The notes: generated by a model from the letters alone, not told the origin. 64,000 nucleotides of DNA from an uncultured SAR86 cluster bacterium (GCA_902599315.1 CACKEY010000004.1:62001-126000), one strand, 5' to 3'. Counted from the first letter of the stretch, positions 42,121 to 55,410 are shown. A program made the numbers and translations.

Positions 42121-44943
42121 ATGGAAAAAATTTCTATAAAAGGCGCTAGGACTCATAACCTTAAAAATATTTCCCTTGAAATACCTCGGGGAGAATTAAT
42201 AGTAATTACTGGATTGTCAGGATCAGGTAAGTCATCTCTTGCATTCGATACTATATATGCCGAAGGTCAAAGACGATATGTTGAATCTCTTTCAGCATAT
42301 GCAAGACAGTTTTTATCTATGATGGAAAAACCCGATGTCGATCAAATTGATGGGCTGTCTCCAGCAATATCGATTGAACAAAAATCTACTTCTCATAATC
42401 CAAGATCAACAGTAGGAACTGTTACTGAAATTTATGATTATCTAAGATTATTATATGCACGGATAGGCGTTCCAATTTGTCCAGATCATAATGAGGAGCT
42501 TTCTGCCAAAACTGTAAGTGAGATATGTGATGAGATTTACTCACTTGGCTACGGTAAAAAAATTATGATTATGGCTCCCATTGTAAGAGGTAAAAAAGGA
42601 GAGCATCTTGGTATATATGAGGACTTAAAAACTGAGGGTTTTGTTAGAGTAAAAATTAATGGTGTTGTCTACCCGCTAGATGAATTTCCAGCCTTGAATA
42701 AAAATCAAAAACATGAAATATCAGCTATTGTCGACAGGCTTAAATTACAAAAAGACGATGATAATCGATCTCGGCTATCTGAATCAATTGATACAGCGCT
42801 CAGTTTATCTGATGGTCTAATACAGATAGAGGTATTAGAAGAGGAATCAGAAGTGCTCCTTTTTTCTTCAAATTTTTCGTGTTCTCAATGCGGTTATTCA
42901 GTAACTGAGTTAGAGCCAAGAATGTTTTCATTTAATAATCCTTTTGGAGCCTGCGAAAAATGTGATGGTTTGGGAGTCATTCAATACTTCGATCAAAAGA
43001 AGTTGATCTCAGACGACTCTGCAACGATAAATGAAGGGGCTATAAAGGGATGGAATAGAAGAAACAGATTCTACTTTCATCAATTAAAATGTTTAGCTAA
43101 GCATTATGATTTCAATTTAGATACTCCATGGAAATCCTATTCTGAAGAAATTCAAAACATTCTTTTATGGGGATCAAAGGATAAGATCAATTTCTCAAAA
43201 AGCTTTAGAAGTGGCAGTAAAATAGTTAGACAGCATCGTTTTGAGGGCATTATCCCTAATACTGAAAGACGTTTTAAAGAAACAGACTCTGAATTTATTA
43301 GAAATGAATTAGCAAAGATGCTTTCAGATAGTTACTGCGATGCTTGCGAAGGATCGAGATTAAAGAAAGAGTCAAGGAATGTTTTTATTAATGAAACTCC
43401 TATTCAAGATATTACAAATCAAAAAATATCTGACGCATTATTGTTTTTTCAAAATATTCGACTTAATGGTTCTAAAGCAATGATTGCGGAAAAGATTCTA
43501 AAAGAAATTAAGGAGCGCCTTACCTTTCTTGAAGATGTAGGTCTGAACTATCTTACTTTAGATCGAAGCGCAGGCACTCTCTCTGGAGGAGAGGCCCAAA
43601 GAATTAGGCTGGCTAGTCAAATTGGTTCTGGTCTTGTGGGAGTAACGTATGTTTTAGATGAGCCTTCAATTGGACTTCATCAACGAGATAATGAAAAACT
43701 TATCAAAACTCTGTACCACCTCAAAAGCCTTGGAAACACTGTAATAGTTGTTGAGCACGATGAGGAAGCAATTAGATGTGCAGATCATATTATAGATATC
43801 GGTCCCGGTGCTGGAAAACATGGAGGGGAGATATGTGCTCAGGGATCATTAAAAGATATTTTAAAAAGTAAAGAATCAATGACAGCAGCTTACCTTTCTG
43901 GCACAAGAAAAATTAATTTTTCTAAAAGCACTAAAAAACCAGATAGATTTATCGAGATTATTGAGGCATCTGAAAATAATTTGCAGAATGTAAATGCAAA
44001 AATACCCATTGGTGTTTTCACTTGTATAACTGGAGTATCTGGTTCAGGTAAATCCTCACTCATCAATCAAACTTTGATGCCTATGAGTAGTTTTTTACTT
44101 AACAAAGCTAATCTAAACAAAGAAATTAAATGTAAACAAATTAAAGGTTTAGAGCACTTAGATAAAGTGATTGGAATAGATCAATCTCCTATTGGCAGAA
44201 CTCCAAGATCTAATCCAGCAACTTACACAGGTCTTTTTTCACATATTAGAGATTTATTTTCTCAATCTGAAGAGGCACGAGCAAGGGGTTATAAGCCTGG
44301 TCGATTTAGCTTTAATGTTAAGGGAGGAAGATGTGAGGCTTGTCAGGGCGATGGAATGATTAAAGTTGAGATGCATTTTTTAGCTGATATCTTCGTAAAG
44401 TGTGATGTTTGTGAGGGCAAAAGATATAACGAGCAAACACTTGATGTTAAGTACAAAGGTAAGAATATTGCTGAAGTTTTGAGCATGACTGTTGAAGAGG
44501 CTCTTGAATTCTTTCAAGCAATCCCAGCAATTAAAAATAAACTACAGACATTAGCAGATGTAGGACTAACTTATATAACTCTTGGTCAATCGGCCACTAC
44601 ATTATCTGGGGGAGAAGCTCAAAGAATTAAACTTGCTAAAGAACTATCTAAGCGAAGTACCGGAAAAACATTATTTATATTGGATGAACCAACTACAGGT
44701 CTTCACTTTTATGATATTGAATTATTGCTAGGAGTTTTAAAAAGACTATCTGATCAAGGCAATACAGTCGTAGTTATTGAGCATAATCTAGATGTAATTA
44801 AATCGAGCGATTGGATAATAGATCTTGGTCCAGAGGGAGGAAGCGATGGGGGGCTGATAATTGCAGAAGGCGCCCCCAATAAAGTAGCTCAATCTAAAAA
44901 GTCCTACACAGGAAAATATTTAAAAGAGGCTCTAAAAAGTTAA
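42121..44943 (+). CDS. uvrA: excinuclease ABC subunit A
   Basis: [53 protein letters not shown]; two ABC domains, zinc motifs. Confidence 0.98.
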   Translation: MEKISIKGARTHNLKNISLEIPRGELIVITGLSGSGKSSLAFDTIYAEGQRRYVESLSAYARQFLSMMEKPDVDQIDGLSPAISIEQKSTSHNPRSTVGTVTEIYDYLRLLYARIGVPICPDHNEELSAKTVSEICDEIYSLGYGKKIMIMAPIVRGKKGEHLGIYEDLKTEGFVRVKINGVVYPLDEFPALNKNQKHEISAIVDRLKLQKDDDNRSRLSESIDTALSLSDGLIQIEVLEEESEVLLFSSNFSCSQCGYSVTELEPRMFSFNNPFGACEKCDGLGVIQYFDQKKLISDDSATINEGAIKGWNRRNRFYFHQLKCLAKHYDFNLDTPWKSYSEEIQNILLWGSKDKINFSKSFRSGSKIVRQHRFEGIIPNTERRFKETDSEFIRNELAKMLSDSYCDACEGSRLKKESRNVFINETPIQDITNQKISDALLFFQNIRLNGSKAMIAEKILKEIKERLTFLEDVGLNYLTLDRSAGTLSGGEAQRIRLASQIGSGLVGVTYVLDEPSIGLHQRDNEKLIKTLYHLKSLGNTVIVVEHDEEAIRCADHIIDIGPGAGKHGGEICAQGSLKDILKSKESMTAAYLSGTRKINFSKSTKKPDRFIEIIEASENNLQNVNAKIPIGVFTCITGVSGSGKSSLINQTLMPMSSFLLNKANLNKEIKCKQIKGLEHLDKVIGIDQSPIGRTPRSNPATYTGLFSHIRDLFSQSEEARARGYKPGRFSFNVKGGRCEACQGDGMIKVEMHFLADIFVKCDVCEGKRYNEQTLDVKYKGKNIAEVLSMTVEEALEFFQAIPAIKNKLQTLADVGLTYITLGQSATTLSGGEAQRIKLAKELSKRSTGKTLFILDEPTTGLHFYDIELLLGVLKRLSDQGNTVVVIEHNLDVIKSSDWIIDLGPEGGSDGGLIIAEGAPNKVAQSKKSYTGKYLKEALKS

Positions 44944-45353
44944 GCTACTGAATCTTCTTTTAGCTCGGGCTCTAATATTTCAGTTGAGTCATCTAAATTT
45001 CTGTCAACCCACTCAACATAAGCCATGTCAGCTTTATCTCCCGGCCTGAATCCCGCTTTTATAATCCTTAGATAACCACCTGGTCTATCTTTTGACTTAA
45101 TAGAAATTTCCGTAAAGAGTTTATTTACAGCTGAATCGAGTCTTAGCTTATTAAAAGCCCTTCTTCGATTTGCAACAGAGTCGTCTTTAGCCATTGTGAT
45201 TAAAGGCTCAATAAAAGACCTTAATTCCTTAGCCTTAGGAACAGTTGTTTTTATAAGTTCCCTTTCAATAAATGCAATGGCAAGGTTCTTCATCAAGGCT
45301 TTTCGATGAGAAGAATTTCTATTTAATTTTCTACCTGATTTTTTATGTCTCAT
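44940..45353 (-). CDS. rplQ: 50S ribosomal protein L17
   Basis: [25 protein letters not shown]; start 45353 preferred over 45377. Confidence 0.97.
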   Translation of the reverse strand: MRHKKSGRKLNRNSSHRKALMKNLAIAFIERELIKTTVPKAKELRSFIEPLITMAKDDSVANRRRAFNKLRLDSAVNKLFTEISIKSKDRPGGYLRIIKAGFRPGDKADMAYVEWVDRNLDDSTEILEPELKEDSVA

Positions 45354-45358
45354 TTTTA

Positions 45359-46324
45359 TTAACCCATTGGCGGCCAATTCTCTAATGTTGTACCTAGAGA
45401 AAAACCTTTTGAAGCAAGAACATCCTTGATCTCATTTAAGGATTTTTTACCTAAATTTGGTGTTTTTAACAAATCAAACTCTGTTCTTTGCAATAGATCC
45501 CCTATCAAGAAGATGCTTTCTGCCTTCAAGCAGTTCGTGGACCTAACAGTTAATTCAAGCTCTTCAATTGACCTCATTAGGAATGGATCAAAGTCATTTT
45601 GATCTTTTTTAGCCTCTTGTTCAGCAATTGCATCTAAATTTACAAATGCAGCTAATTGCTGTTGCATGATAGTTGCAGCATGCTCAATGGCTTTCTTTGG
45701 ATCAAGTGTTCCATTTGTCTCCAACTCAACAATCAGTTTATCTAAATCAGTTCTTTTTTCAAATCTTGCATTTTCAACCGAATAAGCCACTCTTCTAACT
45801 GGACTAAAAGATGCATCTACTTTCAAAGCTCCAACTGCGGTTTCCTCTTCACCCCTTGAGTCTGCTGGCTCATAACCTCTGCCAGTTTTTACAGTAGCAG
45901 TTAGTGAAAGGCTTACTTTATCTACCAACGAAGCAACATGATGCTCAGCGTCAGGCAATTCAACGTTTCCTGGAACTTCAAACGAACTGGCTGTGACTTC
46001 ACATGGACCTGAGACGTCTAGTTTAATTACTGCACTATTTCCTTCAATAAGAGTTATGGGCAGATCTTTTAGATTTAATAAAATATCTATTACATCTTCT
46101 CTAACTCCTTCAATCGTAGAATACTCATGCGAAATACCATCGATTGTTACATCGGTTATGGCTGAGCCAGGCATAGACGATAAGAGTATTCTTCTCAATG
46201 CATTTCCTAGAGTGTGCCCAAAACCTCTTTCTAATGGCTCTAAAGTTATTTTAGATGTATTATTCTCTGCGTCATCAACTTGGATGTCAGTTGGGACTAA
46301 AAGATCGATTACTGATGTTTCCAT
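45359..46324 (-). CDS. rpoA: RNA polymerase subunit alpha
   Basis: [26 protein letters not shown]; alpha[18 protein letters not shown]. Confidence 0.98.
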   Translation of the reverse strand: METSVIDLLVPTDIQVDDAENNTSKITLEPLERGFGHTLGNALRRILLSSMPGSAITDVTIDGISHEYSTIEGVREDVIDILLNLKDLPITLIEGNSAVIKLDVSGPCEVTASSFEVPGNVELPDAEHHVASLVDKVSLSLTATVKTGRGYEPADSRGEEETAVGALKVDASFSPVRRVAYSVENARFEKRTDLDKLIVELETNGTLDPKKAIEHAATIMQQQLAAFVNLDAIAEQEAKKDQNDFDPFLMRSIEELELTVRSTNCLKAESIFLIGDLLQRTEFDLLKTPNLGKKSLNEIKDVLASKGFSLGTTLENWPPMG

Positions 46325-46347
46325 AATTTCCTTCCGTTTTTAAAGTA

Positions 46348-46968
46348 TTATTTTGAATAAAGCTCAACAATGAGATTTTCATTAATTTCAGCACTTAAAT
46401 CTGTTCTATCAGGCACAGATTTGAATACACCCTTGAGAGTTTTAGAATCTACTTCAAGCCACTCACAGGCTTCTCTTTGACTAGCAAGATCTAAAGCACT
46501 TTTAATTCTTAATTGTGTCTTAGATTTCTCTCTTACTTCTAATTCATCACCAGGTTGGACCTGATATGATGGAATATTGACTATCGAACCGTTTAAATGA
46601 AATGCTTTGTGCGATACAAGCTGTCTTGCTTCAGCTCTTGTAGCCGCAAACCCCATTCTATATACAACATTATCTAATCTTTGTTCAAGATAGCTCAGTA
46701 AATTCTCTCCAGTATTACCTTTTGATTTTGAAGCTTTTTTATAGTAATTCCTGAATTGCTTCTCAAGAACGCCATACATTCTTCTGACTTTTTGTTTTTC
46801 ACGCAACTGAACACCATAATCAGATAATCTTCCTCTTCTCAAGCCATGCACACCTGGAGCTGTCTCCATATTACATTTAGATTCAATTGATCTCGCGCCG
46901 CTTTTAAGAAAAAGATCTGTTCCCTCTCTTCTTGATAATCTTAGTGATGGACCTCTATATCTTGCCAT
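46348..46968 (-). CDS. rpsD: 30S ribosomal protein S4
   Basis: [21 protein letters not shown]. Confidence 0.98.
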   Translation of the reverse strand: MARYRGPSLRLSRREGTDLFLKSGARSIESKCNMETAPGVHGLRRGRLSDYGVQLREKQKVRRMYGVLEKQFRNYYKKASKSKGNTGENLLSYLEQRLDNVVYRMGFAATRAEARQLVSHKAFHLNGSIVNIPSYQVQPGDELEVREKSKTQLRIKSALDLASQREACEWLEVDSKTLKGVFKSVPDRTDLSAEINENLIVELYSK

Positions 46969-46976
46969 GTTTCCCC

Positions 46977-47351
46977 CTATACCCTGCGTTTTTTTGAAGG
47001 ACGACAGCCATTATGCGGCAATGGTGTAACATCCGTGATACTTTTAATTTTTAAGCCACATGAATTTAAAGATCTAATTGCAGATTCTCTGCCGCCTCCT
47101 GGCCCCCTGACTTTTACATCTAAATTGATCATGCCAAATTCTTTAGCAGTATTTCCAGCTTTTTCTGCAGCAATTTGAGCAGCAAAAGGAGTGCTTTTTC
47201 TAGACCCTCGAAAGCCTGATCCACCTGATGTGGCCCAGCAAACTGTATTACCCTGTTTGTCAGTAATAGTGATAATAGTATTGTTAAAGGATGCGTGAAT
47301 ATGAGCTATACCATCAGAGATAACCTTTTTAACTTTTTTTCCACCTGCCAT
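46977..47351 (-). CDS. rpsK: 30S ribosomal protein S11
   Basis: [34 protein letters not shown]. Confidence 0.98.
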   Translation of the reverse strand: MAGGKKVKKVISDGIAHIHASFNNTIITITDKQGNTVCWATSGGSGFRGSRKSTPFAAQIAAEKAGNTAKEFGMINLDVKVRGPGGGRESAIRSLNSCGLKIKSITDVTPLPHNGCRPSKKRRV

Positions 47352-47354
47352 TGA

Positions 47355-47711
47355 TTATGCCCTCATTGGTTTTTTTGGTCCCTTACGAGTCCTTGCGTTA
47401 GTTTTGGTTCTTTGACCATGAACGGGAAGTTTTCTTCTATGCCTAATTCCTCTATAGCATCCCAGATCCATTAGTCTTTTAATATTTGTACTAACGGAAC
47501 GACGAAGATCGCCCTCAACTGTATAGTCGGCAACAGCTGTTCTGATGGTTTCAATCTGTTCCTCAGAAAGATCAGAAACTTTTTGGGAGCAATCTAATTT
47601 TACGCTTAAACATATATCTTGAGCAGTTTTTTTGCCTATCCCATATATATGAGTTAAAGCAATCTCTAGATGTTTATTTTCTGGTACGTTTACGCCTGCA
47701 ATTCTAGCCAT
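47355..47711 (-). CDS. rpsM: 30S ribosomal protein S13
   Basis: [26 protein letters not shown]. Confidence 0.98.
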   Translation of the reverse strand: MARIAGVNVPENKHLEIALTHIYGIGKKTAQDICLSVKLDCSQKVSDLSEEQIETIRTAVADYTVEGDLRRSVSTNIKRLMDLGCYRGIRHRRKLPVHGQRTKTNARTRKGPKKPMRA

Positions 47712-47717
47712 ATTCTT

Positions 47718-47834
47718 TTATCCTTGCTTTTGTTTATGTTTAGGGTCTGTTTTACAAATCACAAACAAGACTCCCTTTCGTCTAACTAATTTACAATCTC
47801 TGCAGATCTTTTTAACTGATGCTCTAACTTTCAT
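47718..47834 (-). CDS. rpmJ: 50S ribosomal protein L36 (zinc-ribbon form), missing from ORF track
   Basis: Translated by eye: [38 protein letters not shown]; between secY and rpsM. Confidence 0.96.
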   Translation of the reverse strand: MKVRASVKKICRDCKLVRRKGVLFVICKTDPKHKQKQG

Positions 47835-47836
47835 AT

Positions 47837-49132
47837 TTATCTACTATAATTTTTTAAATTTGCTTTCTTTAACAATGATGAATATTGACTAGACATCATG
47901 TGAGACTGAACCTGAGACATAAAATCCATCAGAACAACAACTATGATTAGTACAGATGTTCCACCAAGATAGAAAGATACTCCTGCAAAGTTAATTAACG
48001 CGAGCGGCAGCAAACATATTAAAGTTAAATAAATGCTGCCAAAAACTGTAAGCCTTGCTAACACACTGTCAACATATGCAGCGGTTTGTTCTCCGGGTCT
48101 AATCCCTGGAACAAATGCACCTGATTTTTTAAGATTATCTGTTACTTCTTTGGTATCAAAGGTCAAAGCAAGCCAGATAAAGCAAAATGAAATGATGAGT
48201 GCAGAAAATGTAAGTATGTATAAGGGTTGCCCAGGATTTAGTGCAAGTGAAATAGTTTGTAAAAAACCAAATGATTCAGCCTGTCCAAACCATGTAGAAA
48301 GTGAGGCTGGGAATAACAAGAATGTACTTGCAAAAATTGCTGGGATAACTCCTGCCATATTTACTTTAAATGGCAAATGACTTGCCTGAGCTTGCATTAA
48401 TTTTCTTCCTTGTTGTCTTTGCGCATAGTTGACAGTAATTCTTCTTTGACCTCTTTCAATGAACACAACAATTGCTATTACTAGCATAGCTAGGACACCT
48501 ATGCCTAAGAGTAACAAAATATTTAAATCTCCTTGACGCGCTTGCTCTAAGGCCTGACCAATAGCTCCAGGAATACCAGTTAAAATACTTGTAGCGATAA
48601 TGATTGAGATACCGTTCCCAATACCACGCTCTGAAATTTGCTCACCAAGCCACATTAAAAAAATTGTTCCAGCTACAACACTAAAAACTGCTGAGATAAA
48701 AAATGAAGTTCCTGGTTCATATGCAAGGCCGCTAGCTCCGAGCGTTACTGCAAGAGCTGAGGCTTGGACAAAAGCAAGAAGAACAGTTCCATATCTTGTG
48801 AATTGAGTAATTTGATTTCGTCCAGCCTGACCATCTTTTTTTAACTCTTGCAAATATGGAATTGAATTAGAAAATAACTGCATAATAATCGCAGATGAAA
48901 TATAAGGAACTACATTTAGAGCAAAGATGCTCATCCTCTCAAGAGCTCCTCCTGAAAATAGATTAAACATCTCAAGAATAGTTCCTTGATTTTGATCAAA
49001 CAAAGCAGCAAGTCTTGCCGGATCTATCCCAGGAATTGGAATATGAGTTCCAAGGCGATAGATAACAATAGCCATGAAAACAAATCTTAGCCTCCTCCAA
49101 AGATCACTCATTCCTTTATTTTGTTCAGCCAT
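47837..49132 (-). CDS. secY: preprotein translocase subunit SecY
   Basis: [35 protein letters not shown]-like [20 protein letters not shown]. Confidence 0.98.
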   Translation of the reverse strand: MAEQNKGMSDLWRRLRFVFMAIVIYRLGTHIPIPGIDPARLAALFDQNQGTILEMFNLFSGGALERMSIFALNVVPYISSAIIMQLFSNSIPYLQELKKDGQAGRNQITQFTRYGTVLLAFVQASALAVTLGASGLAYEPGTSFFISAVFSVVAGTIFLMWLGEQISERGIGNGISIIIATSILTGIPGAIGQALEQARQGDLNILLLLGIGVLAMLVIAIVVFIERGQRRITVNYAQRQQGRKLMQAQASHLPFKVNMAGVIPAIFASTFLLFPASLSTWFGQAESFGFLQTISLALNPGQPLYILTFSALIISFCFIWLALTFDTKEVTDNLKKSGAFVPGIRPGEQTAAYVDSVLARLTVFGSIYLTLICLLPLALINFAGVSFYLGGTSVLIIVVVLMDFMSQVQSHMMSSQYSSLLKKANLKNYSR

Positions 49133-49137
49133 GTAAA

Positions 49138-49680
49138 TTACTCAGCAGATTCCTCGGTTGTTTGAGAATTTGTTTGATTTGTTTTTTTTGTAGTTTTCAA
49201 AAATTTTTCTCTTACTGGTTTGACTTCAACAGCCGCTATTGTTCCGCCGGCTTTTTCTATAGATTTTTTTGCACCTTTAGTTACATTGATTCCAGTTACG
49301 GTCATAGCTTGAGAGATCTCGCAAATACCAAAAATTTTTACTTTTTTAGTTGCTTTTGAAATTATCCTATTAGCTTTTAAGGTATCTAGATTTACTTCTG
49401 TCATGGTAGATATATTTTTAAGATTAATTTCTTTAGATCCTCTATTAACTCTTGATGAAAAGCCAAATTTAGGAATTCTTTGCTGCAGCGGCATTTGTCC
49501 GCCCTCAAAACCTCTTGCAATTGAGCCACCTGATCTAGATTTCTGGCCCTTATGCCCTCTTCCAGCAGTTTTACCAGTTCCAGAACCCATACCTCTTCCA
49601 ACTCGCTTCCTATTTTTAGTAGATCCTGAGCTTGCAAGAGTGTTCAATCGTAAAGAATTATTAGTATCTAAATTTTCCAT
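49138..49680 (-). CDS. rplO: 50S ribosomal protein L15
   Basis: [26 protein letters not shown]. Confidence 0.96.
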   Translation of the reverse strand: MENLDTNNSLRLNTLASSGSTKNRKRVGRGMGSGTGKTAGRGHKGQKSRSGGSIARGFEGGQMPLQQRIPKFGFSSRVNRGSKEINLKNISTMTEVNLDTLKANRIISKATKKVKIFGICEISQAMTVTGINVTKGAKKSIEKAGGTIAAVEVKPVREKFLKTTKKTNQTNSQTTEESAE

Positions 49681-49682
49681 TT

Positions 49683-49868
49683 CTAGCTCTCTTTTACTTC
49701 TAACATGTCTCTTATCTTATTAATCATTCCACGATTACTAGGAGTGTCTTCTACAGTTACAGTTTGTTGCAACTTCCTAAAACCAAGCCCTTTAACGCAT
49801 TTCTTATGATTGGGCAGCCTTCCAATACTGCTCTTTATAAGTTTGATATCTATTGTTTTATTACTCAT
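49683..49868 (-). CDS. rpmD: 50S ribosomal protein L30
   Basis: [30 protein letters not shown]. Confidence 0.96.
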   Translation of the reverse strand: MSNKTIDIKLIKSSIGRLPNHKKCVKGLGFRKLQQTVTVEDTPSNRGMINKIRDMLEVKES

Positions 49869-50371
49869 GATATTTCTGCTGTCTTTTTACCTCTTCTTAA
49901 AGCCACTTCTTCTGGAGATTCCATTGAGCTCAATGCATTGATAGTTGCTCTCACAACATTGACTGGATTTGTTGATCCATAACATTTTGCTAAAACATTT
50001 TGAACACCAACGAGCTCTAACACAGCTCTCATTGCACCACCAGCAATAATCCCTGTTCCCTCTGCAGCAGGTTGCATATAAACTTTTGCTGCTCCGTGCT
50101 TTGCCTTCACTGGATACCAAAGAGTTGAAGCATTTAGACTAACGTCAATCATATTTCTTCTTGCATTCTCCATTGCTTTTTGTATTGCAATTGGTACTTC
50201 TTTAGCTTTACCTCTTCCAAAACCTACCTTTCCCTTACCATCGCCTACAACACATAAAGCTGTGAATCCAAATATTCTCCCGCCCTTTACAACTTTGGCA
50301 ACCCTATTGACCTGAACAAGCTTTTCTTCAAGCGCATCTTGTTGCTGTAAGTTATTATTTTGTTGATTCAT
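49865..50371 (-). CDS. rpsE: 30S ribosomal protein S5
   Basis: [35 protein letters not shown]. Confidence 0.98.
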   Translation of the reverse strand: MNQQNNNLQQQDALEEKLVQVNRVAKVVKGGRIFGFTALCVVGDGKGKVGFGRGKAKEVPIAIQKAMENARRNMIDVSLNASTLWYPVKAKHGAAKVYMQPAAEGTGIIAGGAMRAVLELVGVQNVLAKCYGSTNPVNVVRATINALSSMESPEEVALRRGKKTAEIS

Positions 50372-50376
50372 TTTTT

Positions 50377-50724
50377 TTAAAACTCCAATCCAGCTTCACG
50401 AGCTGATTCTGCAATGGCTTTTATGCGGCCATGATATTTATAACCTGATCGATCAAAAACTACTTTTTTAATGCCTGCTTCAATTGCCCTTTCGGCTATT
50501 TTTTGCCCAATAGCCTTAGCAGAACTAAGATTGTTTGATGCCATTTTGTCTTCTTTCTCATTGGTAGAAGCTGAAGCCAATACAGTTGATCCAGTTGAAT
50601 CAAAAATTTGTGCATATAAGTTTTGAGAGGACTTAAAAACTGATAGCCTGGGCTTATCTTGCTGAGATATCCTGATTCTAGTTTTTCCTGCGCGTCTTAT
50701 TCTAGAGTCTGATTTAGAATTCAT
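50377..50724 (-). CDS. rplR: 50S ribosomal protein L18
   Basis: [34 protein letters not shown]. Confidence 0.97.
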   Translation of the reverse strand: MNSKSDSRIRRAGKTRIRISQQDKPRLSVFKSSQNLYAQIFDSTGSTVLASASTNEKEDKMASNNLSSAKAIGQKIAERAIEAGIKKVVFDRSGYKYHGRIKAIAESAREAGLEF

Positions 50725-50727
50725 TTA

Positions 50728-51270
50728 TTATGCTCCCGCTGCTTTTTTAGCTTCTTTTCTTCTGATGTTTTCATCTGAATATTTAACACCCTTACCTTTA
50801 TAAGGCTCTGGTGGTCTAAATGCTCTTATTTCTGCAGCAACTTGACCCAAAACTTGCTTGTCATGACTTTTGAGAACAACTTCTGTTTGTGATGGTGTTT
50901 CTACCTCAACTTGCTCAGGAAGGTCATAATGGACAGGATGCGAAAAACCTAATGTAAGTTCTAATTTCTTTCCACTTGCTTTAGCTCTGTATCCAACTCC
51001 CACAAGTATTAGTGTTTTCTGAAAGCCCTCAGAAACTCCAATTACCATGTTATTTATTAAAGAGCGAGCTGTCCCAGCAAGTGCTGTTGATTCTGATGAA
51101 GATTCGTCATACGAAATTGTAATCACACCATCCGCATGAGATGCAGATACTGATTCTGGTAGTGTAAAGTCAGACTTACCCTTAGACCCTGAAACTGAAA
51201 TCATTTTATCTTCGAGTTTAATTTCTACACCTGATGGAATTGAGACTGGATTTTTAGCAACTCTAGACAT
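50728..51270 (-). CDS. rplF: 50S ribosomal protein L6
   Basis: MSRVAKNPVSIPSGVEI; RPPEPYKGKGVKYSDE. Confidence 0.98.
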   Translation of the reverse strand: MSRVAKNPVSIPSGVEIKLEDKMISVSGSKGKSDFTLPESVSASHADGVITISYDESSSESTALAGTARSLINNMVIGVSEGFQKTLILVGVGYRAKASGKKLELTLGFSHPVHYDLPEQVEVETPSQTEVVLKSHDKQVLGQVAAEIRAFRPPEPYKGKGVKYSDENIRRKEAKKAAGA

Positions 51271-51272
51271 GA

Positions 51273-51668
51273 TTAAAAAACCTCACAAATGACTTCGCCG
51301 CCAATATTTTGTGACCTTGCATCTTTGTCGCTCATTAACCCTTTGTTAGTCGAGAGAATATACATGCCTAATCCATTTTTTACTTCTGGAAGATTTGAAG
51401 ATGAAGAGTATCTTCTTAAGCTAGGCTTTGAGATTCTTTTAATTTCTCTAATTGCAGGAGCCTCATTAATATATTTAAGAGAAATACTTAATGAATCTTT
51501 GCCATCTAATGAAATTTTTTCACAAGCAGTTAAATAGCCTTCTTTCACAAGCAAAGATACTAGCTCATGCTTGAATTTAGAAAAAGGTGCGTCTACGACC
51601 TTTTTACCACGCATGAGGCCATTTCTAATTCTTGTTAAACAATCTGATGTAGGATCTTGAAAACTCAT
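51273..51668 (-). CDS. rpsH: 30S ribosomal protein S8
   Basis: MSFQDPTSDCLTRIRNGLMRGK; start 51668 preferred over 51767, which would run into rpsN. Confidence 0.96.
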   Translation of the reverse strand: MSFQDPTSDCLTRIRNGLMRGKKVVDAPFSKFKHELVSLLVKEGYLTACEKISLDGKDSLSISLKYINEAPAIREIKRISKPSLRRYSSSSNLPEVKNGLGMYILSTNKGLMSDKDARSQNIGGEVICEVF

Positions 51669-51672
51669 AATA

Positions 51673-51978
51673 TTACCAACTTGATTTAACCAATCCAGGA
51701 ATGTCGCCGCGCATTGCAGCTTCACGTAATTTAATTCTGCTAAGTCCAAATTTTCTATAGACAGCATGCGGCCTGCCAGTCAAAGAGCATCTTCTGGTAA
51801 CTCTTGAGGGACTTGCATTCCTAGGAAGCTTTTGTAATTTTTCAAAAGCTGCCATCTTTTCTTCGTAAGAATTTTCAGGATTTAGGAATGCCTCTTTCAA
51901 TGCAGCTCTTTTTACTGCATAACGTTCTACCGTTTTTTGTCTTTTGACATCTCGAGCTATTACTGATTTTCTTGTCAT
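51673..51978 (-). CDS. rpsN: 30S ribosomal protein S14
   Basis: [30 protein letters not shown]. Confidence 0.97.
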   Translation of the reverse strand: MTRKSVIARDVKRQKTVERYAVKRAALKEAFLNPENSYEEKMAAFEKLQKLPRNASPSRVTRRCSLTGRPHAVYRKFGLSRIKLREAAMRGDIPGLVKSSW

Positions 51979-51989
51979 TTATTTTTACC

Positions 51990-52526
51990 TTATTTTTTAA
52001 ATGGGAAATTTAATACTTCTAGCAACGCTTTTGCATCTTCCATATTCGAAGCTGATGTATTGATGCATATATCCATTCCTCGGATCTTGTCTATGTTGTC
52101 ATAGTTAATCTCAGGAAAGATAATTTGCTCCTTTATGCCCATACTGTAGTTACCTTGACCATCAAAAGATTTGGGATTTAGACCTCTAAAATCTCTTTCC
52201 CTGGGAATTGCTATATTCACTAAGCGCTCTATGAAATCATACATTCTGTCGCCTCTTAATGTGACTTTGCATCCAACTGGCCATCCCTCTCGCAATTTAA
52301 AGCTTGCAACTGATTTTTTTGCTTTTGTTATTACAGCTTTCTGACCCGCAATTAATTCTAGGTCGTTAACTGCAGACTCTAGATGCTTTTTATCAGTCAA
52401 TGCTTCCCCAACACCCATGTTGATAACTACTTTAGTAAGTTTTGGCACAGCCATAACATTATCAATTCCCAATTTCTCTTTTAATTGAGGGAGCAATTCT
52501 TTATTAAAGGTTTCTTTTAAATTCAT
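51990..52526 (-). CDS. rplE: 50S ribosomal protein L5
   Basis: [35 protein letters not shown]. Confidence 0.98.
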   Translation of the reverse strand: MNLKETFNKELLPQLKEKLGIDNVMAVPKLTKVVINMGVGEALTDKKHLESAVNDLELIAGQKAVITKAKKSVASFKLREGWPVGCKVTLRGDRMYDFIERLVNIAIPRERDFRGLNPKSFDGQGNYSMGIKEQIIFPEINYDNIDKIRGMDICINTSASNMEDAKALLEVLNFPFKK

Positions 52527-52861
52527 GATTTAATTTCTTTTTTGTCTGATGAATAAACTCTTAATTTCTTATCTCCATCTATCTGAAATGAGATTCTGTC
52601 AGCTTTCTTTTGTTTTGGATTCCAAATTGCAACATTGGATAGATTGATTGCAGCCTCTTTCTCGACTATGCCACCTGTTTCTCCAAGTTGTGGATTAGGT
52701 TTAGTATGTTTTTTCATCATATTAATGCCTGTAATTACTGCTTTATTATTAAATTTAGAAATTTTTTGGACAGTTCCTTTTTTTCCAATATCCTTTCCAG
52801 CAATAACAATAACCTCATCACCGGTTCTCAATTTCGTTACTGTTTCATTATTTTTTTTCAT
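52523..52861 (-). CDS. rplX: 50S ribosomal protein L24
   Basis: [24 protein letters not shown]. Confidence 0.96.
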   Translation of the reverse strand: MKKNNETVTKLRTGDEVIVIAGKDIGKKGTVQKISKFNNKAVITGINMMKKHTKPNPQLGETGGIVEKEAAINLSNVAIWNPKQKKADRISFQIDGDKKLRVYSSDKKEIKS

Positions 52862-53229
52862 TACAAAACTTCCGGCGCTAGTGATAAAATTTTCATGTGC
52901 TTGCCATCTCTAAGCTCTCTAGTGACTGGCCCAAAAACCCTTGTACCAATTGGGGCTTTGTTACCACCTATTAAAACGGCTGCATTTTCATCAAATTTAA
53001 TTAATGACCCATCTCTTCTTCGAACGCCCTTTTTGGTTCTAACCACCAAAGCATCAACAACCTGACCTTTTTTTACCTTACCAGTTGGAATAGCTTCTCT
53101 TATTGCTACCTTAATAACATCACCAATATTGGCATATCGTCTCTTTGAACCACCAAGGACTTTGATGCACATTACACTTCTAGCTCCACTGTTGTCAGCT
53201 ATAGTTAATATAGATTGCATTTGAATCAT
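52861..53229 (-). CDS. rplN: 50S ribosomal protein L14
   Basis: [33 protein letters not shown]. Confidence 0.98.
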   Translation of the reverse strand: MIQMQSILTIADNSGARSVMCIKVLGGSKRRYANIGDVIKVAIREAIPTGKVKKGQVVDALVVRTKKGVRRRDGSLIKFDENAAVLIGGNKAPIGTRVFGPVTRELRDGKHMKILSLAPEVL

Positions 53230-53507
53230 GATTGACTCTCCTGAATCTCAACTTCAGATGTAACAGAGTCATTTGCAGAAAGCAGTTTCCAAGTTTTAGA
53301 CTTAGAATACGGTTTGCACTCTTGCACTGTGACCACGTCACCAATCTTAGCCATATTTTCTTCATCATGAGCATGCACTTTTGTAGAACGCTTCATAATT
53401 TTACTGTATGTAGGATGCTTGACTTTGCGCTCAACTTTTACAGTTATCGTTTTATCAGCTTTATCGCTAATAACTACACCAGTCAGCTGCCTTGGATTAG
53501 TACTCAT
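53226..53507 (-). CDS. rpsQ: 30S ribosomal protein S17
   Basis: [31 protein letters not shown]. Confidence 0.97.
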   Translation of the reverse strand: MSTNPRQLTGVVISDKADKTITVKVERKVKHPTYSKIMKRSTKVHAHDEENMAKIGDVVTVQECKPYSKSKTWKLLSANDSVTSEVEIQESQS

Positions 53508-53722
53508 GCGGATGCTTCCTCAGATTTTTTTTCATTAATAATAGTTTTTATTTGAGCAATCTTTTTTCTATCAACAGTCAATAAATGGGATTCAGTAAGC
53601 TGGCCAGTTTTATGCTTCATCCTATTTTTAAATTGATTTTCTCTAATTTCTAAAACTAAACTTTCTAAAGCTTTAACGTCTTTCTTACGAAGGTCTTGAA
53701 GATCACTTGTTAACTTTGCCAT
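53504..53722 (-). CDS. rpmC: 50S ribosomal protein L29
   Basis: Position between rplP and rps[25 protein letters not shown]. Confidence 0.95.
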   Translation of the reverse strand: MAKLTSDLQDLRKKDVKALESLVLEIRENQFKNRMKHKTGQLTESHLLTVDRKKIAQIKTIINEKKSEEASA

Positions 53723-53724
53723 TT

Positions 53725-54135
53725 TTATAATGCCTTTTTGATAAATGTGGTTCTGACTGGTAGCTTGGCTGCTGCTAATTTGAAAGCTTCTCTAGCAACT
53801 TCTTCTGATACTCCGGCCATTTCATATAAAACTGTTCCTGGCTGAACAAGGCTTACCCAATATTCAACATTACCTTTTCCTTTACCCATTCTTACTTCTA
53901 ATGGCTTTTTGGTGATGGGTTTGTCAGGAAATATACGAATCCAAATGTTACCACCACGTTTAATAGATCTTGTCATCGCTCTTCTAGCAGATTCAATCTG
54001 GCGAGCTGTAATCCTGCCTCTGGTTGTTGCCTTTAAAGCGTACTCACCAAATGCAATTGTGTTGCCTGATTGAGCAAGGCCCCGGTTTCGGCCTTTATGC
54101 ATCTTTCTAAATTTTGTTTGTTTTGGCTGTAACAT
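53725..54135 (-). CDS. rplP: 50S ribosomal protein L16
   Basis: [25 protein letters not shown]. Confidence 0.98.
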   Translation of the reverse strand: MLQPKQTKFRKMHKGRNRGLAQSGNTIAFGEYALKATTRGRITARQIESARRAMTRSIKRGGNIWIRIFPDKPITKKPLEVRMGKGKGNVEYWVSLVQPGTVLYEMAGVSEEVAREAFKLAAAKLPVRTTFIKKAL

Positions 54136-54137
54136 TA

Positions 54138-54797
54138 TTAACTTCCTTGATCCTCATCTTTAAAAGGGTCGCCTAATACTTCACCGGTATATACATGGAC
54201 CTTTACGCCAATTAATCCATATGTGGTTGCAGCTTCTGCTACCCCATAGTCTATGTTTGCTCTTAAAGTATGAAGAGGTACTTGGCCTTCTCTGTACCAT
54301 TCAGCCCTTGCAATCTCTGCTCCACCCAATCTGCCAGAAACCTCAGTTCTAATACCTTTAGCGCCTTGTCTCATGGCACTTTGAACAGCTCGCTTCATGG
54401 CCCTTCTAAACTGAACTCTTCGTTCTAACTGTTGGGCAATTCCTTCGGCAAGAATTGTTGCATCAATATCTGGCTTGCGAACTTCTTTAATATTGACTTG
54501 AACTGGCAGAGAAACAATTTTTTGAACTGAGGCTTTCAAGGATTCAATCTCTTCACCCTTTTTTCCAATAATAATGCCAGGTCTAGATGTATGAATATTT
54601 ACAACAAAATTTTGAGCAGATCTTTCTAGCTCCACTTTGCTAATAGAAGAGAATCTCAATCTATCTTTGATATGATTTCGAACTTTAAGATCTTCAATCA
54701 AATTCTCTCTATAAGATTTTCCTTTTGCATACCACAAAGCATTATGCTTCTTGATAACACCAAGTCGAAAGCCTGTTGGATGAACTTTTTGACCCAT
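54138..54797 (-). CDS. rpsC: 30S ribosomal protein S3
   Basis: [29 protein letters not shown]. Confidence 0.98.
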   Translation of the reverse strand: MGQKVHPTGFRLGVIKKHNALWYAKGKSYRENLIEDLKVRNHIKDRLRFSSISKVELERSAQNFVVNIHTSRPGIIIGKKGEEIESLKASVQKIVSLPVQVNIKEVRKPDIDATILAEGIAQQLERRVQFRRAMKRAVQSAMRQGAKGIRTEVSGRLGGAEIARAEWYREGQVPLHTLRANIDYGVAEAATTYGLIGVKVHVYTGEVLGDPFKDEDQGS

Positions 54798-55135
54798 TAC
54801 TTCTCCTGATCCGATAATATGATTTCGATATGGCAGGTAGGCTTAATGATCCTGTCAGCCCTGCCTCTCGCACGAGGTTTCATTCTTTTTAATCTCATTC
54901 CTTGGTTTACAATGACTGACTTAACAACTAAAAAATCAATATCTGCCTTGTCATTATTTTCAGCATTTGCAATTGCAGACTCTAAAAGTTTTTTTATTAC
55001 AGCTGATGCTTTTTGCTTATGAAAAGTAAGAAAATCCATTGCGGCATGCACTGATTTACCTCTTACAACGTCAGCAACTAGTCCTGCTTTTTGAGCAGAT
55101 AATCTAGTTCCTTTTAGATAAGCTCTTGTTTCCAT
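54797..55135 (-). CDS. rplV: 50S ribosomal protein L22
   Basis: [27 protein letters not shown]. Confidence 0.97.
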   Translation of the reverse strand: METRAYLKGTRLSAQKAGLVADVVRGKSVHAAMDFLTFHKQKASAVIKKLLESAIANAENNDKADIDFLVVKSVIVNQGMRLKRMKPRARGRADRIIKPTCHIEIILSDQEK

Positions 55136-55407
55136 TATTTCGCCTTCCTATCCCCTGAATGCATTCTGAAAGTCCTTGTGATGGCAAATTCACCCAATTT
55201 ATGTCCAACCATATCTTCGTTAATAAATACAGGAACATGCTGCCTTCCGTTATGCACAGATATAGTTAATCCAACCATAACTGGGCTGATCATAGACCTT
55301 CTAGACCATGTTTTAATAGGTTTTTTGCTGTTTTCACTTATTGCTTTATCAACTGCTTTTTGCAGAGATAAATCAATAAATGGTCCTTTCTTTAATGATC
55401 TTGGCAT
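55135..55407 (-). CDS. rpsS: 30S ribosomal protein S19
   Basis: [22 protein letters not shown]. Confidence 0.98.
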   Translation of the reverse strand: MPRSLKKGPFIDLSLQKAVDKAISENSKKPIKTWSRRSMISPVMVGLTISVHNGRQHVPVFINEDMVGHKLGEFAITRTFRMHSGDRKAK

Positions 55408-55410
55408 TAT

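Noticed and set aside
51669-51767. N-terminal extension of S8 ([18 protein letters not shown]...)
   Set aside because: Overlaps rpsN coding sequence and precedes the conserved S8 start MSFQDPTSDCLTRIRNG; an artefact of longest-ORF calling.
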